From Collinsella sp. WCA1-178-WT-3 (M1) (GTDB lineage Bacteria; Actinomycetota; Coriobacteriia; Coriobacteriales; Coriobacteriaceae), in contig NZ_VUME01000009.1 in the NCBI RefSeq assembly GCF_009696325.1, forward strand, positions 16,303 through 80,302: a DNA stretch of 64,000 nt, given 5' to 3'. Positions 27,449 through 36,265 of this stretch are shown piece after piece (positions within the stretch are counted from its first letter, which is position 1; the number at the start of each line of letters is the position of its first letter). The notes beneath the pieces are model-generated. The model was not told where the DNA came from. It did not search any database and saw nothing but the letters and a program-made list of their open reading frames with translations. The translations under genes were made by a program, and so were the position numbers.

Positions 27449-28739
27449 TATCGCATCCGCAGCACCCCGCGTGCCCAAGCGCGTCGCTGCCGTCATTCTC
27501 AACTCACTCAAGGGCGGTGTGGTCCCGCGCATCGGCCTTCCCTATATCACCGTAGGGCGCGAGGTCGAGATCCGCGCCCTGCTCACCGATTTGAGTCTCA
27601 TCGCCGACGGTGGCGCGAGCTTCCGGTTTCTGGTCGGTCGCTACGGCGCAGGCAAGAGCTTTTTGCTCCAGACCATCCGCACGCACGCCATGGGCGAGGG
27701 GTTCGTCGTCGCCGATGCCGACCTGTCGCCCGAGCGCCGCCTGCAGGGCGGTCAGGGGCAGGGCCTTGCCACCTACCGTGAGCTCATCCGCAACATATCG
27801 ACCAAGACGCGCCCCGAGGGCGGTGCGCTCAACCTTATTCTGGATCGCTGGGTCGCCTCGTGTGCCGACGTCGACGAGTCGGTCGTCAATGCCCAACTGG
27901 CCCCGCTCGAGGAGATGGTCCACGGCTTCGACTTCGCCCGCATGCTCCGCCGCTACCGCACGGCCGTATCCGAGGGCGATGAAGAGGCCATGAGCCGCAT
28001 AACCAAATGGATCCGCGGCGAATACCGCACCAAGAGCGAGGCTCGCGCCGAACTGGGTTCCTCAACCATCATCAGCGATGACGACTGGTACGACTACGTT
28101 AAACTCATTGCGCGCTTTTTGGTCTGCAGCGGCTACAAGGGCATGCTGGTGCTCATCGACGAACTCGTGAATCTGTATAAGATTCCCAACGCGATCACGC
28201 GCCAATACAACTACGAGAAGATCCTGACCATGTACAACGACACGCTCCAGGGCAAGGCGCAGTACCTGGGCATGATCATGGGCGGCACGCCAACCTCCAT
28301 CGAAGACCGCCGCCGCGGTGTGTTCTCCTACGAGGCCCTGCGCAGCCGACTCGCTCAGGGCCGCTTTGCACGCGAGGACCTTAAGGACATGCTCGCGCCC
28401 ATCATCCGTCTGCAGCCACTCACCTACGAAGAGTTGCTGGTGCTGATCGAAAAACTCATGCAAATTCACGCCGGCTACTTTGGCTGGACGCCCACGCTTA
28501 CCGAGAGCGACCTGGTGGACTTCCTCAAGATTGAGTTCGGTCGCGTGGGAGCCGACACGCATCTGACGCCGCGCGAAGTCATTCGTGACTTTATCGAGCT
28601 GCTCGACATCCTATGCCAAAACCCCGACGCCAACGTGGCCGAGCTGCTGCAAAGCGTCGGCGGTGACGCGCCAGCAGCCGCAACAGACGACACCGGCACC
28701 GCAGGCGCCGACCGCAACTTCGCCGAATTCGCCATCTAA
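27441..28739 (+). CDS. sngB: P-loop ATPase (SngB-like / BrxD-type ATP-binding protein)
   Basis: A 432-residue protein of the BREX-type ATP-binding (DUF2791) group. Walker A is GRYGAGKS near residue 65, preceded by ITVGREVEIRALLTDLSLIA; Walker B is MLVLIDELVNLYK; an arginine-rich GVFSYEALRSRLAQGRF follows. In Shango this ATPase works with the TerB protein and helicase, presumably sensing or processing invading DNA; mechanism is not resolved from sequence. It overlaps sngA by 8 bp, so stoichiometric co-translation is likely. A hairpin with a T-run follows its stop. Confidence 0.82.
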   Translation: MSDIASAAPRVPKRVAAVILNSLKGGVVPRIGLPYITVGREVEIRALLTDLSLIADGGASFRFLVGRYGAGKSFLLQTIRTHAMGEGFVVADADLSPERRLQGGQGQGLATYRELIRNISTKTRPEGGALNLILDRWVASCADVDESVVNAQLAPLEEMVHGFDFARMLRRYRTAVSEGDEEAMSRITKWIRGEYRTKSEARAELGSSTIISDDDWYDYVKLIARFLVCSGYKGMLVLIDELVNLYKIPNAITRQYNYEKILTMYNDTLQGKAQYLGMIMGGTPTSIEDRRRGVFSYEALRSRLAQGRFAREDLKDMLAPIIRLQPLTYEELLVLIEKLMQIHAGYFGWTPTLTESDLVDFLKIEFGRVGADTHLTPREVIRDFIELLDILCQNPDANVAELLQSVGGDAPAAATDDTGTAGADRNFAEFAI

Positions 28740-28776
28740 CCTGCCAAAAAGGGACAGGTTTATTTTGGCAGGTTTT
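28740..28776 (+). terminator. Terminator-like hairpin inside the sng operon
   Basis: CCTGCCAAAA (28740-28749) and TTTTGGCAGG (28763-28772) are perfect 10-bp arms followed by TTTT. The loop contains GGGACAGG. It lies between sngB and the helicase, so it may attenuate helicase expression. Confidence 0.6.
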
Positions 28777-28855
28777 ATCTGGGAAAACATTGAAGCAGTC
28801 ATGCAGCAAGCCACTGCCCGCCGCGTTGAGAGATTCGCTTTTGAAAGGAGGCCCC

Positions 28856-31300
28856 GTGAACGCCTTTGACCGCTACGCCCCGTTTATCCAAGACTTCATC
28901 TACTCCCACGATTGGGAGAGCCTCCGCTCCATTCAGGTTGCGGCGGCAGATGCCATCTTTAACACACAAGACAATGTGCTCCTGACGGCATCCACGGCTT
29001 CCGGCAAAACCGAGGCGGCCTTCTTTCCCATCCTGACCGAGTTTTGGGAGAAGCCGCCCGCGAGCGTGGGCGCCCTCTACATCGGCCCCCTCAAGGCGCT
29101 CATCAATGATCAGTTCGTCCGCCTTAACGACCTCTGCGAAGAGGCCGATATCCCTGTCTGGCACTGGCATGGCGATGTCTCGCAGTCGCACAAGGCTAAG
29201 CTCATCAAAAAGCCGAGCGGCATCTTGCAGATTACGCCCGAGTCACTCGAGGCGCTCCTGATCCATAAGCACATGGCGATCCCGCGCATGTTTTGCGACC
29301 TGCGCTATGTGGTCATCGACGAGGTCCACTCGCTCATGCGCGGCGACCGTGGCGGGCAGACGCTCTGCCTTATCGAGCGACTCTCGCGCATGGCCGGCGT
29401 GCAGCCTCGCCGCATTGGCCTTTCGGCCACCATCGGCGACCCCGAGCGCACGGGCGCTTTTCTCTCACAGGGAACGGGACGTGACTGCGTTATCCCTCGT
29501 TTTGAGGAACCGCGCCGCGTATGGCGCATCTCCATGGAGCACTTCTACAACTCGGGTCCCCAGGCACAGCAGCGGGGATTCGAGAGCATGGGTCCTCAAG
29601 AGGCCGAAGTGCTTGCCTCCGAGCGCATTGAGGCAGCGGCACCCACGGCGCTGCCGGCCGACACCCAAGGCATGTGCCACAGCGGACAGCCCACACAGGA
29701 CAAGCGCCGTCAACGTCGCGAACGGGCACAGGGTAAGGCTACCTCCGGGAACCGCTGCACTTCTTCGGCCCCCGAGGGCGAAGTCGACATCCCCCGGGCC
29801 GCCGAGCAAGCGCTCCTCAACCCCACCGACACCGCACCCGACAACGCCGATCCCGGCATGGGCTATATCTTCGAACACACCCGCGGGCGCAAGTGTCTGG
29901 TCTTTGCCAACTCGCGCGAGGAGGCAGAGGCCGTATGTTCCATGCTGCGCAGCTACTGCGAGAGCCGACACGAGCCTGACCGTTTCCTCATCCATCACGG
30001 CAATCTTTCGGCATCGTTGCGCGAGACGGCAGAAGAGCTCATGCGCGATGAGGAGCAGGCACAGACGACCGTCACCACCTCTACGCTTGAGCTTGGCATC
30101 GATATCGGCCGTCTGGAGCGTGCATTTCAGATCGATGCGCCATTTACCGTCAGTTCCTTTTTGCAGCGAATGGGCCGCACGGGACGCCGCGACCTTCCGC
30201 CCGAGATGTGGTTTGTCATGCGCGAGGAAGAGCCCGAGCCGCGCACGATGATGCCCGAAACCATTCCGTGGAAGCTCCTGCAGGGCATCGCACTCGTACA
30301 ACTCTATCGCGAGGAAAAGTGGGTCGAGCCGCCCGAGCTCGATCGACTCCCCTACAGTCTGCTCTATCACCAGACTATGTCGACGCTTGCCAGCACCGGA
30401 GAGCTCACGCCGGCAGAACTTGCCCAGCGCGTGCTCACGCTCAGTTATTTCCACCGCGTCTCAGCCGATGACTATCGCGTGCTGCTGCGCCACCTCATTA
30501 AGATCGACCATATCCAGGTCACCGAGGGCGGCGGGCTCATCGTGGGCCTCGCGGGCGAGCGCATCATCAACAATTTTAAGTTCTACGCCGTGTTCCAGGA
30601 AAACGAGGAGTTCACCGTCCGCAGCGAGTCGGCCGAGCTGGGCACGATCGTCAATCCCCCACCGCCCGGTGAACGCATCGCCATCGCCGGGCACTGCTGG
30701 ATTGTCGAGGAAGTGGACTGGAAGCGCCATACCGTCTTTGCTACGCAGGTCAAGGGCCGTGTGCCGGCCTACTTTGGCGACTGCCCCGGCGACATCAACA
30801 CGCATGTACTCGAGCGCATGCGTAAAGCGCTCAACGAACATGCCGCGTATCCGTACCTTATGGGTAACGCGCGGGCCCGCTTGGCGCAGGCTCGCCATAC
30901 GGCCGAGATTTCGGGTGCGGGCACTAGGCCACTCATTAACCTGGGCGGCGACACCTGGGTGCTCTTCCCCTGGCTGGGCAGCTATGCCTTTTTGGCGCTC
31001 GAGCGCATGCTCAAGATTAAATGTGCCGCGGAGCTGGGCCTTCGCGGACTCGACCCGTCGCGCCCGTACTTTATGCAGTTTAAGATGAAGGCCGACGAAG
31101 AGACGTTCTTTGAGATACTCACCGCCGAGGCCGAGAAGGACTTCGATCCCATCGAGCTCGTCTATCCCGGCGAGGTGCCTTACTTTGATCGTTACGATGA
31201 GTTCGTTCCCGAAGAGCTCGTGCGTAAGGGCTTTGCCGAAGGCGTGCTCGACATAGAGGGTATGAAGCAGCGTGTCCGCAGCTGGCGCGACCACGCCTAA
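28856..31300 (+). CDS. sngC: DExH-box helicase (SngC-like, Shango defence system)
   Basis: An 814-residue superfamily 2 helicase of the Lhr/BrxH type. Motif I is TASGKT, motif Ia includes YIGPLKALINDQ, motif II is VIDEVH, motif III SATIGDP, motif V TSTLELGIDIG and motif VI QRMGRTGRRD. Residues about 235-330 form an Ala/Arg-rich low-complexity insertion between the two RecA-like lobes. The long C-terminal region has no recognised nuclease. The GTG at 28856 follows AAAGGAGG at 4-nt spacing; the frame from 28790 is an unsupported extension. Confidence 0.88.
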   Translation: MNAFDRYAPFIQDFIYSHDWESLRSIQVAAADAIFNTQDNVLLTASTASGKTEAAFFPILTEFWEKPPASVGALYIGPLKALINDQFVRLNDLCEEADIPVWHWHGDVSQSHKAKLIKKPSGILQITPESLEALLIHKHMAIPRMFCDLRYVVIDEVHSLMRGDRGGQTLCLIERLSRMAGVQPRRIGLSATIGDPERTGAFLSQGTGRDCVIPRFEEPRRVWRISMEHFYNSGPQAQQRGFESMGPQEAEVLASERIEAAAPTALPADTQGMCHSGQPTQDKRRQRRERAQGKATSGNRCTSSAPEGEVDIPRAAEQALLNPTDTAPDNADPGMGYIFEHTRGRKCLVFANSREEAEAVCSMLRSYCESRHEPDRFLIHHGNLSASLRETAEELMRDEEQAQTTVTTSTLELGIDIGRLERAFQIDAPFTVSSFLQRMGRTGRRDLPPEMWFVMREEEPEPRTMMPETIPWKLLQGIALVQLYREEKWVEPPELDRLPYSLLYHQTMSTLASTGELTPAELAQRVLTLSYFHRVSADDYRVLLRHLIKIDHIQVTEGGGLIVGLAGERIINNFKFYAVFQENEEFTVRSESAELGTIVNPPPPGERIAIAGHCWIVEEVDWKRHTVFATQVKGRVPAYFGDCPGDINTHVLERMRKALNEHAAYPYLMGNARARLAQARHTAEISGAGTRPLINLGGDTWVLFPWLGSYAFLALERMLKIKCAAELGLRGLDPSRPYFMQFKMKADEETFFEILTAEAEKDFDPIELVYPGEVPYFDRYDEFVPEELVRKGFAEGVLDIEGMKQRVRSWRDHA

Positions 31301-31317
31301 AACGGGGCTGACTATAT

Positions 31318-31432
31318 GAGCAGTCAATTTGGGACGGGGCTATTTTAGCTGCCCTTGCAGGTAAGGCGAAAGGTTTGGCCGATTAGCGGCAGGGATAGCT
31401 AAAATAGCCCCGTCCCAAATTGACTGCTCCCG
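31318..31432. repeat. Long inverted repeat downstream of sngC
   Basis: About 33-bp near-perfect arms contain the core GGGACGGGGCTATTTTAGCT (left, after GAGCAGTCAATTT) and its complement (right, ending GACTGCTC) around a spacer of about 45 bp. A third partial copy, AGCTAAAAAGCCCCGTCCCA, follows at about 31460-31480. No ORF is present between sngC and the next gene. It could terminate both convergent transcripts or be a small mobile palindrome. Confidence 0.8.
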
Positions 31433-31504
31433 ATGTGGAGCGAGCCGGCATCCGAAAGCAGCTAAAAAGCCCCGTCCCAGAAAGACTGGTCGCAGAAAGA
31501 CGCG

Positions 31505-32380
31505 CTAGTCGTGAAGGACGGCGCCGAGGAAGTCGGCGTCAAAGGGCACGGCTTCGGCAAAGACATAGTCGCCGTCGCTGGCGATGAGCAGGCAGTTTTC
31601 CTCGCCGCCGAACTCTGTATCGCCACAGGGGACCACCCAGGCGTGGGCGAATACCTCGAGTGCCGTGGCAGCGCAGTCGCGCAGGAACGTTACATCGCTC
31701 CCCTCGTTTGCACTCACGATATTGGCAACGTAGATACCCCCGGGGTTCAGGCTGCCCCGCACTAAACGCAACGCCTCAACCGTCGCCAGCTCGCGTACGG
31801 GCTCGGCACCGCCAAAGCAATCGCTCACGACCACGTCGTAGCGACGATGGCCCACGCTCGTCACACCCAGATACGAGCGAGCCTCAGCGGTTATCACCCG
31901 CAGGCGATCGCCCGCCGCGCGCTCTAGCTCGTCTAGGTAGAACCAGCGGCGCGCCAGGCGCGTAATCTCTCCGTCATACTCGATAACGTCCATGCGCAGG
32001 CCCTCGTGCGACATCAGCGCAAATTTGGGATAGGCAAACCCGCCGCCACCTAGCATAAGCATACGACTGATACCGTGACCATAAACGTCACGCATCGCAT
32101 CCTCGGCCTCAAACACGTCGTCAAACGCGCGATAATACGCAAAGACGGGCTCCGCCCAGCGCTCGCCGACGTAACTCGCGCTTTGGTAGACACCGCCTTG
32201 CACCAATACGCGGACTTCATCGCCGCCCTCATCGTGCACGCGTTTCACACGCGCCAACCCATTGCGGGTTCGCGTGACCTGCAGGCAGGCAGCACGAACA
32301 GCGACGGCAGCCGCGCCCAGCGCCGCGGCTCCCAGAGCAACGCCGGCAACAACGCCGGCAGAAACACTCGGCTTGTTCAT
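31505..32380 (-). CDS. Membrane-anchored spermidine-synthase-like / SAM-dependent methyltransferase-fold protein
   Basis: A 291-residue protein. A hydrophobic Ala-rich N-terminal segment (residues about 8-30) is followed by a SpeE-like Rossmann domain: MLMLGGGGFAYPKFAL, MDVIEYDGEITRLARRWF, VVVSDCFGGAEP. Polyamine-synthase-like proteins with membrane anchors have varied or unknown roles, and the aminopropyl-transferase signature is not clear. The start directly abuts the elp3 stop, with its ribosome site AAAGGAG inside elp3, so the two are translationally coupled. Confidence 0.75.
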   Translation of the reverse strand: MNKPSVSAGVVAGVALGAAALGAAAVAVRAACLQVTRTRNGLARVKRVHDEGGDEVRVLVQGGVYQSASYVGERWAEPVFAYYRAFDDVFEAEDAMRDVYGHGISRMLMLGGGGFAYPKFALMSHEGLRMDVIEYDGEITRLARRWFYLDELERAAGDRLRVITAEARSYLGVTSVGHRRYDVVVSDCFGGAEPVRELATVEALRLVRGSLNPGGIYVANIVSANEGSDVTFLRDCAATALEVFAHAWVVPCGDTEFGGEENCLLIASDGDYVFAEAVPFDADFLGAVLHD

Positions 32381-34288
32381 CTAGAGCTCCTTTTGCAGAT
32401 AAAGGCCATGGTCATAAAATCCAAGATGGCGATAGTACTCGCGCGTGCCGATCGCGCTGATCACGTTGATGTGCGTATAGCCCGCGTCCCGAGCAATATG
32501 GCACGCACGCTCCACCAGCGACCGCCCCAACCCGTGATGCTGCGCCGCCTGGCCCTGGTCGCCCACGCGCGCCGCCATGCCGTACACGTGCACCTCGCGA
32601 ATCATCGCCTCGTCCGGCGTCGTCGGCAACTCGTCCGCATGCGCGGCAACAAACGAATGGTCGGGCAGCGACAGGCGCAAAAAGCCCGCAATCTTGCCCT
32701 GCGGCGTCACCCACTGCAAAAAGCGCTCGTGCGTCACCGGCGTCTCGTACGCCACATCCTCGTCAAGGGTCAGCTCATCCAAGTCGGCACCCGCCGTGCT
32801 GATCTCGCGATAGCGAATCTCACGCACCGTCGCACCGTCGCCCCGAGCAGCCAGGCGGTTCTCAACGAGCTGACGCAGGTTGGGCTTCTTGTTGCCCACC
32901 ATAATGTCGTCGGAGCTAAAATCGCGGATCATGCGGCTGATACGGCAGAACGGCGGCGTCACCACGATGTCATCGGCCAGCACGTCGAGCAGCTCCTCCT
33001 CGGTATAGGGACGCCACTCGCCGCGCTCGTAACAGCCCACCAGACGCGAGCCCTCGATGAGCGCGCACGGGTAGACCTTGACCTCGTCGGGCATAAAGGC
33101 CTCTTCGGTCACAAAGCGTTCGTAGTCGCGCTTGTCCCCCTCGGGCGTGGCGCCCAGCAGGTTAAGCATAAAATGCGCATGGATCTTAAAGCCAAACAGG
33201 CGCGCAAGCGAAAACGCCCGCTCGATTTGCCCCACCGAAATGCGACGCTCGTTGATATCGAGCAGGTACTGGTCGAGGCTCTGGATGCCCATCTGGATCT
33301 TGGTGCAGCCCAGGCGGCGGATGAGCGTAAGCGCCTGCGGCGTTACAGCATCGGGGCGCGTCTCGATAACGAGTCCCACCACGCGATGCTTCGCCGTCTC
33401 GTTGATGCGCTGCTGACGCTCGAGCTCCTCCATCGTTGCCGTCTGCCACTCGGTGACCTCGCCCCACGGCGTACCGGGGCCGTACAGACGACGCACCGCA
33501 CGGTTATAGCCGCCCACGGCAGCATCCACACGCTCCTGCTCGTCGGCAACGCCGGCAGCGAGCTCGGCCTCGTCTGTCGCAATGCCGGCAGCCCGATAGC
33601 GCTCGCGGCGCTCCGCTACCACCGGCGGCAGGGCATCGGCGGGTGCATCGTCGAGCAGACGCCCCGCCTCGGCACGGCTGACACCCGGACGCGCCAACAT
33701 GGGGTTGGCCGCCACGCCGGCGACGGCATCGTCATTGAGCGCACGGAAAAGCTCCGACATAAACCATGTCTGATAGCCTTCCGGATAGTCGCTCCAGGTG
33801 CCACCGAGCACAATGAGCTCAATCTTATCGGTCGCATGCCCCATCTGCGAAAGCGCGGTCAGACGAGCGCTCACCTGCAGATACGGATCGAAGCAATTTT
33901 GCTCCGCACGGGCGCACGCGGGCTCGGCATGCAAATAGCTTTTGGGCATACGCAGGTCGTTGGGGCAAAACAGGCAATCGCCCGAGCACGGCCACGGCTT
34001 GGTGATGACGGTAATGGTCGCTACGCCCGAAGCCGTGCGGCGCGGCTTCATGCGTAGCACCTGCAGCAGTTGACGTTCCAGATCGGCATCGACATTCCAC
34101 GCAGCCCAACGAGCCGGATCCTCACGTTTAACCCGCTGGTAGAACGGCAGCAGACGGCGCTTGGCCAGATCGCGCTTGTCGGCACCCTCACGGCGTGCCT
34201 CGGCATGTATCAGTTTGACGAGCGCCTTGTCGTCTACGGTCTCGCCGCGACGCAGGGCCTCAAGTATGTTCAAGATAATCTGTTCCAT
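32381..34288 (-). CDS. elp3: Elp3-family tRNA uridine-34 carboxymethyl-modification enzyme (radical SAM + GNAT)
   Basis: A 635-residue Elp3. The radical SAM core has the Cys triad in KPWPCSGDCLFCPN, followed by MPKSYLHAEPACARAEQN, GHATDKIELIVLGGTWSDYP and GVIETRPD-like VGLVIETRPDAVTP. The C-terminal 120 residues are a GNAT acetyltransferase domain (HHGLGRSLVERACHIARDAG, REYYRHLGF). Elp3 uses acetyl-CoA and SAM radical chemistry to start cm5U formation at wobble U34 of tRNA. It is unusual in bacteria outside some anaerobes. A Trm9-like methyltransferase lies about 2 kb away. Confidence 0.95.
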   Translation of the reverse strand: MEQIILNILEALRRGETVDDKALVKLIHAEARREGADKRDLAKRRLLPFYQRVKREDPARWAAWNVDADLERQLLQVLRMKPRRTASGVATITVITKPWPCSGDCLFCPNDLRMPKSYLHAEPACARAEQNCFDPYLQVSARLTALSQMGHATDKIELIVLGGTWSDYPEGYQTWFMSELFRALNDDAVAGVAANPMLARPGVSRAEAGRLLDDAPADALPPVVAERRERYRAAGIATDEAELAAGVADEQERVDAAVGGYNRAVRRLYGPGTPWGEVTEWQTATMEELERQQRINETAKHRVVGLVIETRPDAVTPQALTLIRRLGCTKIQMGIQSLDQYLLDINERRISVGQIERAFSLARLFGFKIHAHFMLNLLGATPEGDKRDYERFVTEEAFMPDEVKVYPCALIEGSRLVGCYERGEWRPYTEEELLDVLADDIVVTPPFCRISRMIRDFSSDDIMVGNKKPNLRQLVENRLAARGDGATVREIRYREISTAGADLDELTLDEDVAYETPVTHERFLQWVTPQGKIAGFLRLSLPDHSFVAAHADELPTTPDEAMIREVHVYGMAARVGDQGQAAQHHGLGRSLVERACHIARDAGYTHINVISAIGTREYYRHLGFYDHGLYLQKEL

Positions 34289-34306
34289 GCCCCCATTGTA
34301 AAGGCA

Positions 34307-34340
34307 AAGGCGCCGGAGCCCGTCACGGCTTCGGCGCCTT
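34307..34340 (-). terminator. Terminator between the DUF4097 gene and elp3
   Basis: AAGGCGCCGGAGCC and GGCTTCGGCGCCTT (one mismatch) enclose CGTCAC. On the minus strand it is followed by TTTGCCTTT. Confidence 0.55.
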
Positions 34341-34385
34341 CATCAAAGAGCACGCCTATATGTACCGATCTCCGAAAACCGCGTG

Positions 34386-35285
34386 TCACTCCGGATCAAA
34401 CGACATGTCACCCGAACCGACCTCAAAACGATACGTGGCAGACTTATCCCCGTTGTCGAATTCAAGATTCAAAATGGTCTCGCCGTCGTAGCCAAGCGGA
34501 AGGAAATCGCTCTCGAAGTCGCCGCTGCCCAAGGTGACGCTCGCCTTAAAGCCCGTCGAGTTCGGGACCGTCATCTCCACATCGCCCGAGCCCACACTCA
34601 CGTCCATCGACTTCGCGGGGGCCTGGTAAAGCTCGAACGTCACATCGCCCGAACCGACCTCAGCGCTGAGCGCATCGGTCACGCTGCCCGAAAACTCTAC
34701 ATCTCCCGCACCCAGGAAAAGGTCGAAACCATCACAGATGACACCGGCAATCTGCAGATCACCCGAGCCCACGTGCGCGTTGACTCCCTTCAAATGTTCG
34801 GCAACACGGCGTGGCAGCTCAACCGTAACTGAGCGATCGATTGCCTTACCGTCATCACTTCCAAACTGGGAAACCTTGAGCGTCGAGTCCTCGACGGATG
34901 CGATGTTTTGCGTCGCGGCCTTGGAGGCATCCATACCCTCGGCAACGCGCCCCCGCTCGATAACGCGAGCCTTGTTGCCATCAACAACCTTGACGTCCAC
35001 CGAAGCCGCATTGATATCGAAATCGAGGTAGCGGAACTCATCGGCATCAAAAGTCACACTCGAAAGTTGCTGAGGCCGAGCGGAATAGTTACCGCTATTC
35101 AAGGAATCGTCCTCGTCAAACATATCGTCAAAATCAGACAAATGGCCAGATAGAATACCGGTCGTACGCACCATATCGGAATGAGCCAATAGCCGCGAAA
35201 TGCCAAAGACAAGCCCAATGATGAGCACAAACGCTCCGACGCCAACGCCCAAGCGTACCTTGGATTCATGCGAAAGCTTCATCAT
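34386..35285 (-). CDS. Membrane-anchored DUF4097 (bactofilin-like beta-repeat) protein
   Basis: A 299-residue protein. Residues about 10-35 are a single membrane segment; the outside part carries five VGSGD/LGAGD repeats spaced about 18-22 residues apart (for example AHVGSGDLQIAGV, AEVGSGDVTFELY, VSVGSGDVEMTV), the signature of DUF4097 right-handed beta-repeats. Function is unknown in the family; such proteins are often paired with HTH regulators in envelope-stress modules. The ATG overlaps the stop of the upstream HTH gene, so both are made from one mRNA. Confidence 0.88.
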   Translation of the reverse strand: MMKLSHESKVRLGVGVGAFVLIIGLVFGISRLLAHSDMVRTTGILSGHLSDFDDMFDEDDSLNSGNYSARPQQLSSVTFDADEFRYLDFDINAASVDVKVVDGNKARVIERGRVAEGMDASKAATQNIASVEDSTLKVSQFGSDDGKAIDRSVTVELPRRVAEHLKGVNAHVGSGDLQIAGVICDGFDLFLGAGDVEFSGSVTDALSAEVGSGDVTFELYQAPAKSMDVSVGSGDVEMTVPNSTGFKASVTLGSGDFESDFLPLGYDGETILNLEFDNGDKSATYRFEVGSGDMSFDPE

Positions 35286-35998
35286 TCATCACCCTCTTTG
35301 GCAATCGGCTCAGCGGTGGTCGCGGTAGCCACGTCAGTATCAACCGCAGCGGAAACATTCCGAGCCCTAGCCGTCACCGATGCCGGACCAACCTGAATAT
35401 CACCGCGCGCCCAATCGCCATCGAGCGCACGCGCCACCCAGTGATAGATGGGAATCGTAAAGAAGATGAGCGCAGCAAAGGGGCCGGCACCAAACGGGAA
35501 CATCAGCAAAAAGAACAGTAGCCAGCACACGGCCCAATACGGGAACGACTGGAACGGGCCCTTCGCCGGAGTCGAGCCAACTGCACCACCACTCGTCGCC
35601 TGCGCCGTAGCGGCGTTGGCGGCCTGCGCACTCCAGCTTGCCGCTTGTGCCGCCTTGGCCGCAGCATCACTCGCCTGCGTTGCCGCCTCGGTGGCGCGTG
35701 CCGCCGCCTCATGGGTGCGGGCGCGCTCCGCGGCCTCGGCCTCGCGCTGACGGGCGCGGTCCTCGTTCTCAAACTCGATATCGTCCTCGATCTCGTCGCT
35801 CGGATTGAGCAGCTCGTCTAGGCTCACGCCATAGAGCTTGGCGAGCGAGATCAGGTTCTCGGTATCGGGCGAGCTCTCCGCGCGTTCCCATTTGCTGACC
35901 GCTTGGCGCGACAGCCCCAGCTTTCGTGCCAGCCCTTCTTGACTAAAGCCTTTGCTGCGGCGAAGGTCGGCGAGCCGCTGCGCAGTTTCTACATTCAT
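35282..35998 (-). CDS. Cro/CI-type HTH regulator with C-terminal membrane segments
   Basis: A 238-residue protein. Residues about 5-60 are an XRE helix-turn-helix (LADLRRSKGFSQEGLARKLG, SRQAVSKWERAESSPDTENL). An Ala-rich, charged coiled-coil linker follows at about 80-150, and two hydrophobic segments (WAVCWLLFFLLMFPFGAGPF, AALIFFTIPIYHWVA) place the C-terminus in the membrane. The start at 35998 has AGGAGG at ideal spacing; the frame to 36247 is not supported. It probably controls itself and the coupled DUF4097 gene in response to envelope state (inference). Confidence 0.87.
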   Translation of the reverse strand: MNVETAQRLADLRRSKGFSQEGLARKLGLSRQAVSKWERAESSPDTENLISLAKLYGVSLDELLNPSDEIEDDIEFENEDRARQREAEAAERARTHEAAARATEAATQASDAAAKAAQAASWSAQAANAATAQATSGGAVGSTPAKGPFQSFPYWAVCWLLFFLLMFPFGAGPFAALIFFTIPIYHWVARALDGDWARGDIQVGPASVTARARNVSAAVDTDVATATTAEPIAKEGDE

Positions 35999-36265
35999 GG
36001 TTCCTCCTATGTGATGCCAGCCGTGCCGCCGGACCGTTGTTGTTCTTAAGGCGCCTTGCACAGTTAAAAATCTATCCGCCACCGCCAAAAGCATGCCACC
36101 TATTCTAGTGAGATTTTTGACAACCGGCGGTTGCGGGCACATATGAGCTGCGGAAATGTGTCCAAACAAAGCAATGACACGTAGCTTGGTTGTCCCCGTT
36201 GCAGCGTTAACGGTAGTATGGTCGTACTGTTTATTCCGCACCGCCAACGGAGGGAGTTCCGCGCC

